Shown here one piece after another: positions 1 to 10,480 of a stretch of DNA of 64,000 bases; position 1 is the first letter of the stretch, and each line of letters begins with the position of its first letter. The DNA comes from Asterias amurensis (taxonomy: Eukaryota > Echinodermata > Asteroidea > Forcipulatida > Asteriidae): contig NC_092648.1 of NCBI RefSeq assembly GCF_032118995.1, positions 77,001 through 141,000 of the forward strand. Direction: 5' to 3'. The notes beneath the pieces were generated by a model. That model searched no databases. It was not told the DNA's origin and saw only the letters and a list, made by a program, of their open reading frames with translations. The position numbers and the translations under genes were made by a program.

Positions 1-179
1 GTGCATGCACTATATGCAGCACTATTCACGTATTTTATGATTGCAGCGAATACCCATGCAACGGCCGAACATTTCCCATGTCATGCATTCATGACATGCA
101 CTTTATAGCTAGTAAGAAAATGACGATTGTGTTTCGCGACCAAGGGCGTTTAATTTACTGCAAGGATGGTTTTGCACGG

Positions 180-275
180 GGGCGGACACAACTGCATATG
201 CAAATGTGTCCGGGCAGACACAATTGCATTATGCAGCAGCGTCCGGGCGGACACGATTGCATATGCAATATGTCC
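180..275. repeat. Three-copy 31-33 bp tandem repeat
   Basis: Three consecutive units begin GGGCGGACAC or GGGCAGACAC at 180, 212 and 245 and each ends in GTCC. Each has a core like TTGCATATGCAA, which is a perfect 12-bp palindrome in the third unit. The first unit also contains ATGCAAAT, the POU octamer word. The units have diverged by several substitutions and 1-2 bp indels, so the array is not recent. Confidence 0.75.
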
Positions 276-2054
276 TCCGGATAGTATTGCAAAGAGGAAA
301 TAATTGCATGGACACCGGTCTCTGGCATTATTCATGAGCATCGAAGTGTGTCATATCAGATCGTTTCAGGCTACCATTCAAACTGTTCTTTCAAAAAGAA
401 GGGGGCATAATTTATCAAGATCGTTTACTTTCACACGCACAGTTTGTTTTGAGAATGTTTTTTTTTTTGCAAAAGAGAGCGCTATATAGAGCGCTTTCTT
501 CAGAAATTTATTCACCTGAAAATTAAAAGAAACATCAAAAGCAATTAATACTCCTTGCTTTGGCATTATATGGGCGCCACATCTGCCAAGGTTTGTAGAG
601 CGGTAAGTGCATTCTTCAGTGATATGATTCACTTTTATTAATTAACACGGTTTTGCAGGTGCCTATGCTGCCCTACACTTTCCTACATGCTGCCCTACAC
701 TGCCCTACATATTCAAGTCCCATTCTTGAGTGAAAGATCCCTAAGAATGTAGCATACAGTACCAGAGTGTGGTCTGATTGGTCTATTCCTAAGTGACGTA
801 GCTTGTCACTACTACAAACTTTCGCTAGAAACCACGCCCATATACTTTGTACCTCCTCTTATCCTAGGAAAAAATAAACAGTCAGCTGGCTGGCCCCGGG
901 AAACTTTGGCCCAATATACGGCTAGCTTCAACGATGATGTGCCTCAGCAATCAAACTCAAAGTTACACAACAGACGTACAAAACAAAACATTCCTTGTGG
1001 ATGGTGTTACTATTGACATCTAGGGCCCTATGTACATTAGTAAGTGATACTTTAAGTTTTTACTTACAATTACATCGTTTACTTATAGTAGATACTGCTA
1101 GAGTTGTTTGTTGTAATTGAACTTTATTTTGAAGAGGTGTCGTCGTGTTCCTGCCTGGCCCTGGTCAGCTGGTCCAGCTGGTCGCGCTCTTTGCACCTTA
1201 CATTACACAGTGTAAGTGTTACAAATACAACAGCAGTACGACTACAGTACTACTACTACAAGAGGAATGTATTTCACCGTATAGATAGATAGATAGAATA
1301 TAACTTTTATAAATAAGCAGTTGAGAAGCCCTACTAAAAAATACTATACTATTTTACTATTTTATTAAAATCTAATAAGCAAATCAGTCCAACAGCTGCT
1401 CTGAATACAGAATAGCGTAACAACACTAGCCAAATTCAAGGGACATATTCTCCCATGATATAAGCAACACCAAATCGTAGTCTATATCCACACGCAGTGG
1501 GCAAGTTAGCGTTGATGTATCCGGCAGGATATTTTGCTGACTTAACCAATGGAGATGGAGATGAAGTTCAGAATAGATAATGAGATACCTGGATTGCGGG
1601 GCCAATTGGACATGGTGGATGATTGATATTGATTGCTAATTTACATTGTCTAGATAATAATATCTCAATAGTGTTGAGGCAGTATATTTTTTATTGTATA
1701 AATAAGCTCTGTGGGGAGGGCGGTCTTGTGTTTTTTAATTTGAATAGTATTAGTAACGCCTTATCCATCGTATTTTAGTACAAATATTGAATGTCGGTCA
1801 CTTGGTACTCAAGTCACGTCATACATGAATGAATTGGGTGCGGTTGTAAGACAAAGGAAACAATATGAAATTAACCTTTTTTCTTTCTTTTTTCAAAACC
1901 AAAGTTGGGGATTTGTTTTTGTTATTGTACCGGTACTGGTTATCAGTAAACAAAACATTCACTTTTTAGGAGAGTTTTTACAACAACAAATGTTGTTATT
2001 TACGGAGGAAAAGCTCGAAGTAAAATATGCCCTCAATCGCGTCAAAGTGAAGAA

Positions 2055-2236
2055 CATTAGCCGAGTAGCACATGTATTTGTCGCACAGGCTGTATACTCC
2101 CCAGGGAGCTGAGATGGTTTAAAGAATGATTTAAGGCCCGGTGACCAGGGGTAATATTGTCGGAAGCGCTTTGAGACGCCCTCCGGCGTGAAAAGCGCTA
2201 TATAAAAACGGTAAATTATTATTATTATTATTATTA
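2055..2236 (+). mobile_element. SINE fragment (3' body and tail)
   Basis: The body words GGCTGTATACTCCCCAGGGA, GAGCTGAGATGGTTTAA and GTGACCAGGGGTAATA recur in the SINE copies at 9.3 kb and 29.4 kb. The copy ends with a GCGCTTTGAGACGC / GCGCTATATAAAAA tail followed by (ATT)n. The tRNA-derived head is missing, so it is 5' truncated. Confidence 0.8.
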
Positions 2237-2330
2237 GTTCAGCAATAATAATAATATTAATAACTGGACACTTTATTACAAAGGTTAGTGCGGAACCTTT
2301 ATCCTGATCTTCCTGCAAGTCACTTTTTAA

Positions 2331-2570
2331 TATCTGTGATTATTGAAACTTTAAAATTAGATTTTGAGGTCTTGGTATCAAGCATCTGAAAGCACACAAC
2401 TTTGTGTGACAAGTGTTTCTTCTTCCATTATTATCTCGCAACTTCAACAACCAATTGAGTTCAAATGTTCACAGGTTATTTTGTGCATGTTGAGATAAAC
2501 CAACTGAGAAGACTGTCCTTGACAACTACCAAAGGTGTCAAGTGTCTTTAAGTGGTTGCACATTCAGGCT
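2331..2570. mobile_element. Decayed copy of the TTAAAGG...GGACACTATT inverted-repeat element (MITE)
   Basis: It shares internal words with the complete copy at 57,167-57,531, read in the opposite direction: AAGCACACAACTTTGTGTGA, TTATCTCGCAACTTC, TTCACAGGTTATTTTG, and an end resembling CAAAGGTGTCAAGTGTCTTT. One terminal repeat is degenerate and the other end is truncated. Confidence 0.7.
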
Positions 2571-2840
2571 TACAAAAGAGGTTTCTAAAAAGTTATTTTA
2601 AAAATGTACGCACTCTCACTGAAAATGATATGTGTATTTATTACAAAAGCTAAAACTCATAAAACTAATTTTTAATGAACTGTAAACTGGTATCTTATAT
2701 TACGCAGAAATTGTTAAAAGCAGCCCACTCATGTTACGTTCCCCACAAGGCCAACACCCTGCTGAACTTAAACAGTAATTTCAAACTTCATTCTTTCATT
2801 CCCTTATTAATATTTCTTGTTTTATAATCCTTTTATACAG

Positions 2841-2943
2841 CACCTCCAGATCCTTGTTGTTTTACTCACTGGCATTAGTCGTGATGTGACTACATTTGAG
2901 TGTACCTACCCTTCTGGATTCACTGCGGCATTTTGTCAAACAT
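2841..2943 (+). other. Possible orphan exon
   Basis: A TTTTATACAG acceptor and a CAT|GTGAGT donor bound a 103-bp block that is open in one frame, reading HLQILVVLLTGISRD at its start. I recognise no domain. The block lies upstream of the presumed DNAJC4-like promoter, so it may be a chance exon or the edge of another gene. Confidence 0.2.
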
Positions 2944-3049
2944 GTGAGTTTCTATAATATTTGTCTTATATGTTTGGCCAAGTCTGAATTACATGTATTG
3001 CCTTGTGGCTGCTGATGACCTCCAAACAATAGACCGATCCATTCATTCA

Positions 3050-3080
3050 GCTCCGCCCCGTTGTGTATTGACCAATCACA
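3050..3080 (+). promoter_or_regulatory. Candidate promoter elements (GC box and CCAAT box)
   Basis: CCGCCCC at about 3053 is followed 20 bp later by a forward CCAAT box (ACCAATCA, about 3071). A locally GC-rich stretch with GCGCGC words follows at 3125-3150. The spacing and the position about 0.65 kb before the DNAJC4-like start suit a TATA-less housekeeping promoter. This is inference from motifs only, and the transcription start was not located. Confidence 0.35.
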
Positions 3081-3741
3081 ATCCATTGCACAACCAAAAG
3101 TCTGACACTATGAAGTTCGTCATGCGCGCCTGATGCTTGGCGCGCGTGGCAGAGTTGAGCAGAATGGCATTGGAGAGGCTCATGTGTTCTTTCTCACACA
3201 TGAGCTTTGGGTGGAGCCTAATGGATCGGTGTAGAGACGGATCTCTAATAGTAATAATAGAATGGATCTCTAATAGAGACGGATGTACAGTATGGAAACG
3301 TCAAGGAAATGAGGGTTGCGATCTCCAACAAAATCTGAACGGACGCACAACGATTTGTTTTGCAGCTAGAAAATGTTATATATGCTGAAAACTTGTCGAT
3401 GGACGTGACTGATAATTTCGGCCTCTGCTGTCACTAGCGGATCCGGTGGGGCAATTGAAGGCAACACACGATGAATGGCTCAAATTCAAAGTTGATTTGA
3501 CTAACCAAACTGAGCTGATTTGGCTGTAGGTTCAGTACACTTCAGTTTGAGATAGTTTAAGGAATGTTGAGGTCCAATCAGCAGGGACAGTGAGGTGCTA
3601 TGATGCAGGTTTTTTAAGTGCCTAATAAATGCCTATCGAAATATTCTAGTAGACTGATGGTATAATTATCAAATTTATTTATTGATTGTAAATTTTTGAT
3701 TGACAGAGACTGGTTGCCATAGTAATCCACTGAGGCGCGAG

Positions 3742-6700
3742 ATGGAGAAAACATTTGTGATGTGTTTGCAACGCCAGAGATATCTTGGCCAATTCATCAC
3801 AAGGTCTTTCTCATCACAAACTCCAAGGTATGTGTACAGTCTTGCATTGTTATTATTCCATCATGGTGTCTGTCAGGCCTACTTAATTTAATTAGGTCAT
3901 GGCAGGCCTGATTCGTGGGCATCTACAGGGTGAGTCGGAAGGAAGTTGACCAAGATTTATGATTTAAAAACAAAACAACAACTGACAGTCAAAACCCTAG
4001 TGAAGCACTATATTAAACAATCATTCTTTCCTGCTATCTGAAGACAAAAAGAATGAAACAAATTGATATTTTCTGAGAGAAGTTATGCCTGTTTTACTGT
4101 AAGCACTCATGTTTGTAGCCGTCCATGAAATGTTAATGCTTGACTGAATCTAACTATCTGACCACATGTAAGTAGCCAAGTGTATACAAAAAACATTCAT
4201 TTGTTTTGTCAAGTAATTACGTTGACAGCTTCCAAAATGATTAGAATATACTCTAAAATCTAGATCAAACTGATCTCAATTACTTGCATTATTTCAGTCA
4301 CCAACGTCAATGACAAACAGGGAAAAACATTGTCTAATTTGTGTATTTTTCTTGACTAAGTTTATTACAGAAGAACTACTATGAGGTGCTGGGTGTGAAG
4401 AGAAATGCTAATGCAAGTGAAGTTAAAGCAGCTTACATAAATCTCTCCAAAACAGTAAGTTCACATTTAAAAAAAAAAAATATTTTAAAACCTAAGAGAG
4501 TTGAGCCCAATTGTCATGAGTGTAGGGATGCCCTACTAGCCGCAAGTCTATTGGACATGATGATGGTTGTACTCCTGTTGGTACTTGATGTCAACATGTA
4601 TGAGGTTGAAGGAACTCCTGTGAATGTCAAACTTCAAACAGGAACTCTGAAAAGTATGATTCTTCAAGATTCATACCACTGCTGGGAATTTCTCAGTTTG
4701 GGTCAAGGCTTTGGTAGCATGGATTCAAAGCATGTGCATCAAGCTGATTGCCCCATACTACAAATTTGTGATCAACTATGTATTTTCATTATTTATGTGA
4801 GTCAAATTTTGAGATGGTGTCAATCTGGTTGGGTTGAATACTATTATCACTAGTACATGTATCACAACGGCAATGAAAGGGAACACAACAATTCACATGA
4901 AAACTAGGTTATTCAAAGGGCATTGACAACACTACTTAGGGGTATAGATAGATATTTCTAAAAATAGACCGTATCATTTATGACGTTACCATTCCAACAC
5001 CTGCCAACAACATGGATTCTGTGAGCATGTGTGTGTTCGTGCATGTGGGTGTGCCATAAAAAGAAAACCAGAAAGGCTGCGTGCTTCATTAAAGGGGTTA
5101 TTGGATACGGTCTATTGATAGATATGGCTACCAATACCAGCTTGAAGTATCAGTAACAATGTTAACAAATGATCATTTTAAACATCTACAGAGTCTTTCA
5201 TTATTTGTTTGTAATTCTATTTTATCTTTCAGTTACACCCTGATGTCAACCCAAAGAATGAAAATCCACATGCTTCATTTGTTGAACTGAACCAAGCCTA
5301 TGCAGTATTAAGTAAATCTCTCTCTAGAAGAGACTATGATTCCAGCTTGAATAATCCTCCAGGTACAAGACGTGTAAATCGTCATTCTAGAAAAGCTACT
5401 CCTGGAGATCCTTATGGTACTCAACAGCAATCCCATGATTGGTAAGAACTTCAAATCACTGTGGTCCAATGGTTAGACTGCATGACTTGAATTCTCTCAG
5501 CTATCTGCTGATTTCACACTGACTTGAATCAGTGTTGTTGTCTAGTAACTTTATTACAATTTCTTGATTTGTGTAATTCATAGTGATACATGTAGACATT
5601 AAACCAATGTGTGTATGAGAGAGATTGACTGTCGCCACCTAAGCGTTTATATTCTCTCATTGGAGTTTGCCGAGTTCCCTTAGCGGGAAGATCATTCATT
5701 CAAACAAGAAAAGAAACCGCTTCACGACGGCATGAAGTGACTTTAGAAAAGAAACCGCTTCACGCCGGCATGAAGTGACTTTAGAAAAGAAACCGCTTCA
5801 CGCCGGCATGAAGTGACTTTAGAAAAGAAACCGCTTCACGTCGGCATGAAGTGACTTTAGAAAAGAAACCGCTTCACGCCAGCATGGAGTGACTTTAGAA
5901 AAGAAACCGCTTCACGCCGGCATGAAGTGACTTTAGAAAAGAAAACAAAATTATATGACACATAGGCACGCTTTACATATTCTAATTTTGGGGGGATTTC
6001 CAAAGTACCGGTAACTCTTTTTGGGGGAACACTCAGGACTACATTCATTCTCATAAAGTGCACCAGGATGTTTTGCTCACTTGCGAGAGACATAGCCTGT
6101 TGTGAACGAGCAGTTTAGTTGATTGGATTCAAGTTGTACTGGGTTTGGGTTCCAATCCTAGTCATAACACTGAGTAAGCTGAGTAAGACGCCTATAATTA
6201 CTTGTCTCAACCCAGGTGTAAATGGGTACCTGTCAGGCCAGGGTTAAATGGGAACCTGTCAGGCCAGTGGTAAATGGGTACCTGTCAGGCCAGGGTTAAA
6301 TGGGTACCTGTCAGGCCAGGGGTAAATGGGTACCTGTCAGGCCAGGGGTAATAATGATGGAGCACCTTTAATGTCGCTGAGTGGTCACTGAGTTACACAT
6401 TTAAGCTCTACGTAAGAAGCCACTGTGATTAATACTATAGAATGGCTAACAATGACTTGACTTGAACCTTCAATGATCGGCCATGATACTGGTATACATG
6501 GCACATTTATATTTATCTCAAACTTTCCTCTAGTACAAACAATGATGGCAGCATATTGACCTCTCATAATCCTCAAATACAGGTCTGGACTCATCAGCCC
6601 CCCCAGAAAAAGGAAGATTTGAGGTTGAATTCCAGAACCCTTTGCTCATGGTCGTGGAATGTGTTTGCTTTACTCCATTATAAACACACATACAACTTAG

Positions 6701-9700
6701 GCTTATCTACACTAGGGTGGATTTGAATTCCTTAACTGTTTGACAAGAAAGCATTTGTGACAAAATGAGCCAAATTGAAATGTGAGATCTTCATTCTCCA
6801 ATGCTATTACATGAATATTGATGCTTTGCCTTTTCTCTGTGTCTGTAGGTATAATGATATGGGTACATTCTATAGAGGTAAACCATCAGATACAGCAGAG
6901 AACTATTATGGTATCAAAGGAATACGTCGAGTAAGCAGCGGGTATATTCTATTCGGTTGCATAGTTTTCTTATGTGCAGGAGCTCTGATGCATTACATCA
7001 TCTTCAAGTAAGTGTCTCAAACTATATCCAAGAGAGTGTTTTGTATCTTGTCACCAGACCTGTTCCATCTGAGTCCAATTTTATGGCTCTGCTTGAAAGA
7101 ATCAACGCTTGTGGAGGTAGGGAATTCTGTGCTTACATCAATCGTATTTTACTGGTTAGTGGGGAATTTTTGCTTGTGCACAGGCGTACTCCATGTTACT
7201 AGGCATTCTACGTTACACAGCTATCGCAGAAATTCTGTACTTGCACAGTAAGCGGAGAATGGTGAACGTAAGCACAGAATTTGGCAATAAGAAAAACCAT
7301 GAAACTGGGCCCTGCTCTCTGCATGGTGGTGGTGCTTATCAGAGCAGCTTAAAGAGGGGCTGCAAAGTCAAACTCAATGTTGTGATGTACTCATTTTCCA
7401 GTAGTTATTATGGGAGTTACAAGTCCCTATTGCAAGACAGCCGCACCAGAGTTACGCCGTACAAAATTCTGAATTAAGTACATGAAAAGTTTGCTGTCAA
7501 AATCAGTAAGAATGGTGAACGTAAGCACAGAATTTGGCAATAAGAAAAACCATGAAACTGGGCCCTGCTCTCTGCATGGTGGTGGTGCTTATCAGAGCAG
7601 CTAAAAGAGGGGCTGCAAAGTCAAACTCAATGTTGTGATGTACTCATTTTCCAGTAGTTATTATGGGAGTTACAAGTCCCTATTGCAAGACAGCCGCACC
7701 AGAGTTACGCCGTACAAAATTCTGAATTAAGTACATGAAAAGTTTGCTGTCAAAAACAGTAAGAAGCGACTGGACACGCTAAAAGTAAAAGATCAACTGT
7801 TTCAGTGTTTTGGAACAACTCTAGAGCATGTCACATATAGACGTTGATCTTGTCATGAGCCGAGCCAATGTAAATGTTATGTTAAGCTCACCTGTCTGAA
7901 ACCAAAATTTATTTGGGTCGACCTAGAGTCGCTCCTAATCTATTTGGTTTGGCGGGACTCTGGCACGGCTGTCTGCAACGGTTGTAACCTCATACTATAA
8001 TAATGTAAAATGCCATAAACCCTTCCACTGCTAAATTTGTAAACATCCTAAACATTCAATGATGTCATTTTGGTCTACATGGGTCTTTAAATTTTGTGTC
8101 AGGGAATTCTTGGTTCATTCCTGACTTCATATTTGAACTTGACCTTTTGTCTAGAGAAAAAATTCCCTCCCTGGAATGTAAAGACTATTTGTTGTTGAAA
8201 TCCAATGACGTCATGTTTCAAATGTGTTTCAAGCTTTGCTCTGAAAAATATCAGGAATGAACCAAAACATCCCCTGTACAAAAAAGTAGAGACCCACACA
8301 GACCAAAGGAACATTATCGGATGTTGTGGGGTTTTGTTTTTTATTTATTTATTTATTCTTTATTAGGGGGGGGGGGGTGACAAGTTTCGCACTTCTGGTA
8401 CAAAAAAAATTTGAACATGAGGTTAGAAACCTTTTTTCTCCCAATCATTTGAGGACTCTGTCTATTTAAAAAAGAGTAAGCCTACATCATGTATGATGAA
8501 TTTGACCTTGGAGCCCCTCTTAAAGCAAAACAAGTTGATTAGAACAACAAAATAATGCTCACCAGATAAGGTTACCTGACAACATATCATTTGACATGTA
8601 CAAAATGTATCTGAAATCCTGATTTGATTTGCCACTAGGTACCCTTAAGTAATAGCCTTGTAAGTCTCACATGCTTTCCAAAATTAGGACCCGTTAAAGT
8701 CTACAAATTTGTTTCCTTCATGCATTAAAGCAATGTACATTGGACCTACACGTTAACATTGACATAAGGTTTAGGAGTAATACAGTGTTATTTGGCAGTC
8801 TAATTTCCATCCAGTAACCCCCCCCCCCACCCAGCAAACCTGTTTGTTTAGCCTTGTCTTTAATTATCATTTCCTTGTCTTGCAGGCAAAGTAGTTCTTA
8901 TGCATTGAAGAGACTTGATGCAAAAGACAGACAAATATCCATCATATACAACGAGGCTAAATCCAGAGCAATGTGAGTAGCTTCACTTTACTGATTGTAT
9001 TCTTATCTTTCAATATAAGATGAATTTGAAATTGTATCCGGAAGGAGCTGTTTGAATGGGAGATTGCCATTATGATGAGGTCCTTGGGGGTGGGTTAGTG
9101 AGGAAGCTTTGGACTTTGGAAATGTGAGTTGAGAGATCTCAGAGGCTGGGCTCCTTTCAATACAATCAACGTCGTAGTTTTTTTAATGTTCAGAGGTGGT
9201 CTTATTACTAAAATACTTGACTGAGAAATGGTATCTGCTTCCAAATTGAAAAAGCTTTAAAGGCACTGGACACTATGTGGGTGTCTTGGCCAAGTGGATA
9301 AAAGCACCCAACTCAAGCTCTGGTGTTTCTATTCAGCAGAGTGTGGGTTCAAACCCCGGTCGTGACACTTGTGTCCCTGAGCAAGACACTTTACTATAAT
9401 TGCTTCTCTCCACCCAGGGGTAAATGGGTACCTGTGAGGGCAGAGATGGTTCTTGTGGTTGATTTAGCTTAGTGTGCTACATATTTGGCGACACAGGCTG
9501 TATACTCCCCAGGGAGCTGAGATGGTTTAAGGAATGAAATGGCCCAGTGATCAGGGTAATAATTTGTAGAAGCATGTATAAATCGCTATATTATAACTAT
9601 TATTATAATATAATAATAATAAATTTGTATAGCGCTGTGTCACAGTCCGAAGAGCGTATCAACGTGCTTCTGACATTATTACCCCTGGTCACTGGGCCGT

Positions 9701-9969
9701 ATATTTCATTCCTTAAACCATCGCAGCTACCTGTGTTTTGGGAGTATACACCTGGTACTGTGAGTACTGCGCTCCAAGCTAATTATTCACATAAACCAAC
9801 CTGCCCTCACAGGTACCCATGCATTAGTTGTTCATCAATGAATTTACTTAATTTAAAACAAATTTGTTTTATTAGGCAAAATGGTAACAAGAAACAAATG
9901 GAACTACTACGAGCAAGACAAGACGAACTGAGCAATAAGAAGGACAGTCTTAGCGGAAAGATGTTATAA
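3742..9969 (+). CDS. DNAJC4: DnaJ homolog subfamily C member 4-like (J-domain membrane co-chaperone)
   Basis: Six coding exons: 3742-3827, 4361 or 4371-4454, 5233-5441, 6849-7007, 8886-8972 and 9876-9969 (stop TAA 9967-9969). The protein is about 242 residues, close to human DNAJC4 (about 241). The N-terminus is basic and Ser/Arg-rich (residues 1-28), like an organelle-targeting segment. The J domain starts at NYYEVLGV and carries HPD at about 62-64, the motif that stimulates the Hsp70 ATPase, followed by a helix ending in LSRRDYD. A single hydrophobic segment lies at about 162-182 (GYILFGCIVFLCAGALMHY). It is followed by the DNAJC4-typical KRLDAKDRQISIIYNEAKSR block and a charged C-terminal helix. 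All junctions from exon 2 onward keep frame with consensus splice sites. The exon 1-2 junction is unsettled: the stronger acceptor (TTATTACAG, exon from 4371) breaks frame, while the weaker one (GACTAAG, exon from 4361) keeps it. The start at 3742 is the first ATG in the open frame giving the basic leader. Confidence 0.92.
5709..5941. repeat. Six-copy 38-bp tandem repeat with palindromic core
   Basis: Units start with AAAAGAAACCGCTTCACG at 5709, 5747, 5785, 5823, 5861 and 5899, followed by a partial seventh. Each contains CTTCACGCCGGCATGAAG, an 18-bp near-palindrome (16 of 18 positions symmetric) centred on GCCGGC. Copies differ by only one or two bases, so the array is young. It lies in DNAJC4-like intron 3. 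Confidence 0.92.
6120..6375 (+). mobile_element. SINE copy with an internally amplified 26-bp segment
   Basis: A degenerate tRNA-type B-box region (GGGTTCCAATCC, about 6147) is followed by the SINE body word CTCAACCCAGGTGTAAATGG. The segment AAATGGGTACCTGTCAGGCC is then tandemly repeated with a 26-bp period, starting at 6220, 6246, 6272, 6298 and 6324. Other SINE copies in this window have it once. The body resumes with GGGGTAATAATGATGGAGCA. Confidence 0.8.
7258..7763. repeat. Near-identical 253-bp tandem duplication
   Basis: The block starting AATGGTGAACGTAAGCACAG at 7258 recurs at 7511, directly abutting, and each copy is 253 bp. By eye only about two or three substitutions separate them, for example GCTTAAAG versus GCTAAAAG and AAAATCAG versus AAAAACAG. 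It lies inside DNAJC4-like intron 4. No terminal inverted repeats or splice-bounded exon were seen. Confidence 0.93.
9255..9580 (+). mobile_element. tRNA-headed SINE inserted in a MITE end
   Basis: An element start TTAAAGGCACTGGACACTAT (about 9257) is interrupted by a SINE. The SINE has A-box-like TGGCCAAGTGGATAAAAGC and B-box GGTTCAAACCCC, then CCTGAGCAAGACACTTTA, CCACCCAGGGGTAAATGGG and GTATACTCCCCAGGGAGC, and a short tail. The head resembles a Leu/Ser-type tRNA. It lies in the last intron of the DNAJC4-like gene. Confidence 0.85.
9596..9835 (-). mobile_element. Inverted SINE copy
   Basis: Read on the minus strand this has the same body as the copy just upstream: GGTACCTGTGAGGGCAGG, then the GTATACTCCCAAAAC variant, GCTGCGATGGTTTAAGGA, CAGTGACCAGGGGTAATA, and a GCGCTATACAAATT tail with an (ATT)-like end. 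The tRNA head is absent. With the upstream copy it forms a tail-to-tail inverted pair. Confidence 0.82.
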
Positions 9970-10109
9970 CATCCAGGGATGAGGTACAGTTTCATTCACA
10001 CAACTTAAATTTTCCGCACAAATGAATGAATATTTAAGATGTGGCCCTCGTGGGGGAGAAACATCGTCTTCAATACTATTTTTGTGTATACATAGTAGTT
10101 ACCGACATG

Positions 10110-10115
10110 AATAAA
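10110..10115 (+). terminator. Polyadenylation signal AATAAA for the DNAJC4-like gene
   Basis: A canonical AATAAA lies about 140 bp downstream of the DNAJC4-like stop codon, followed by a T-rich stretch at about 10,140. It is the first canonical hexamer after the stop. Confidence 0.6.
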
Positions 10116-10199
10116 GCAGTGGCTTTAAAGACATCAGGGTTTTTTTTACAAAATGTTTGAATAGGAAAGTAAAAGTGTGGTTGTGCTGGATTGCTTCCT

Positions 10200-10480
10200 G
10201 TGCAATAATAACAATACTAAGAGGTATCTATATATAGCGCCTTTACAAAAAAGATCAAAGCGTTGAACAGAAGAAGACGAGAATCAAGAAGACAAAGACA
10301 GGGGTTACGACAGGGGTTTTTTCAAACTTGTCTTGAAAATGGCGATAGAAGAAGCATTCCTGATATTGATTGGGACAGAGTTCCACTGTTTGGATCCAGC
10401 TATAGAACAGGATCTGTCCCAGGAGATTTTGAACCAGCAAGAATGAGATTTACAATGCAACTGCATGTTTTCAACAAATA
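10200..10480 (-). mobile_element. LINE 3'-end fragment (non-LTR retrotransposon)
   Basis: On the minus strand the translated piece WNSVPINIRNASSIAIFK followed by TSLKKPLS matches the conserved C-terminal tail of many non-LTR reverse transcriptase proteins (WNSLP...IR.A.S...FK..LK). It is followed by a 3' UTR-like stretch containing GGCGCTATATATAG and ending near an (ATT)-like run. Only the last part of the element is present and it is broken. Confidence 0.72.

Larger units (their letters stand above)
1..3040. other. Upstream intergenic region without a confident gene
   Basis: No open frame here has a recognisable domain. The region holds a short tandem repeat (180-275), an AT-rich stretch, the 3' part of a SINE (about 2055-2236), a decayed inverted-repeat element (about 2331-2570) and one exon-like block (2841-2943). 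The first 110 bases contain several GCATGC/TGCATGCA-type palindromes without clear meaning. Confidence 0.6.

Noticed and set aside
4386-4853. A 155-residue protein starting at GTG
   Set aside because: This is exon 2 of the DNAJC4-like gene read through its donor site into the intron.
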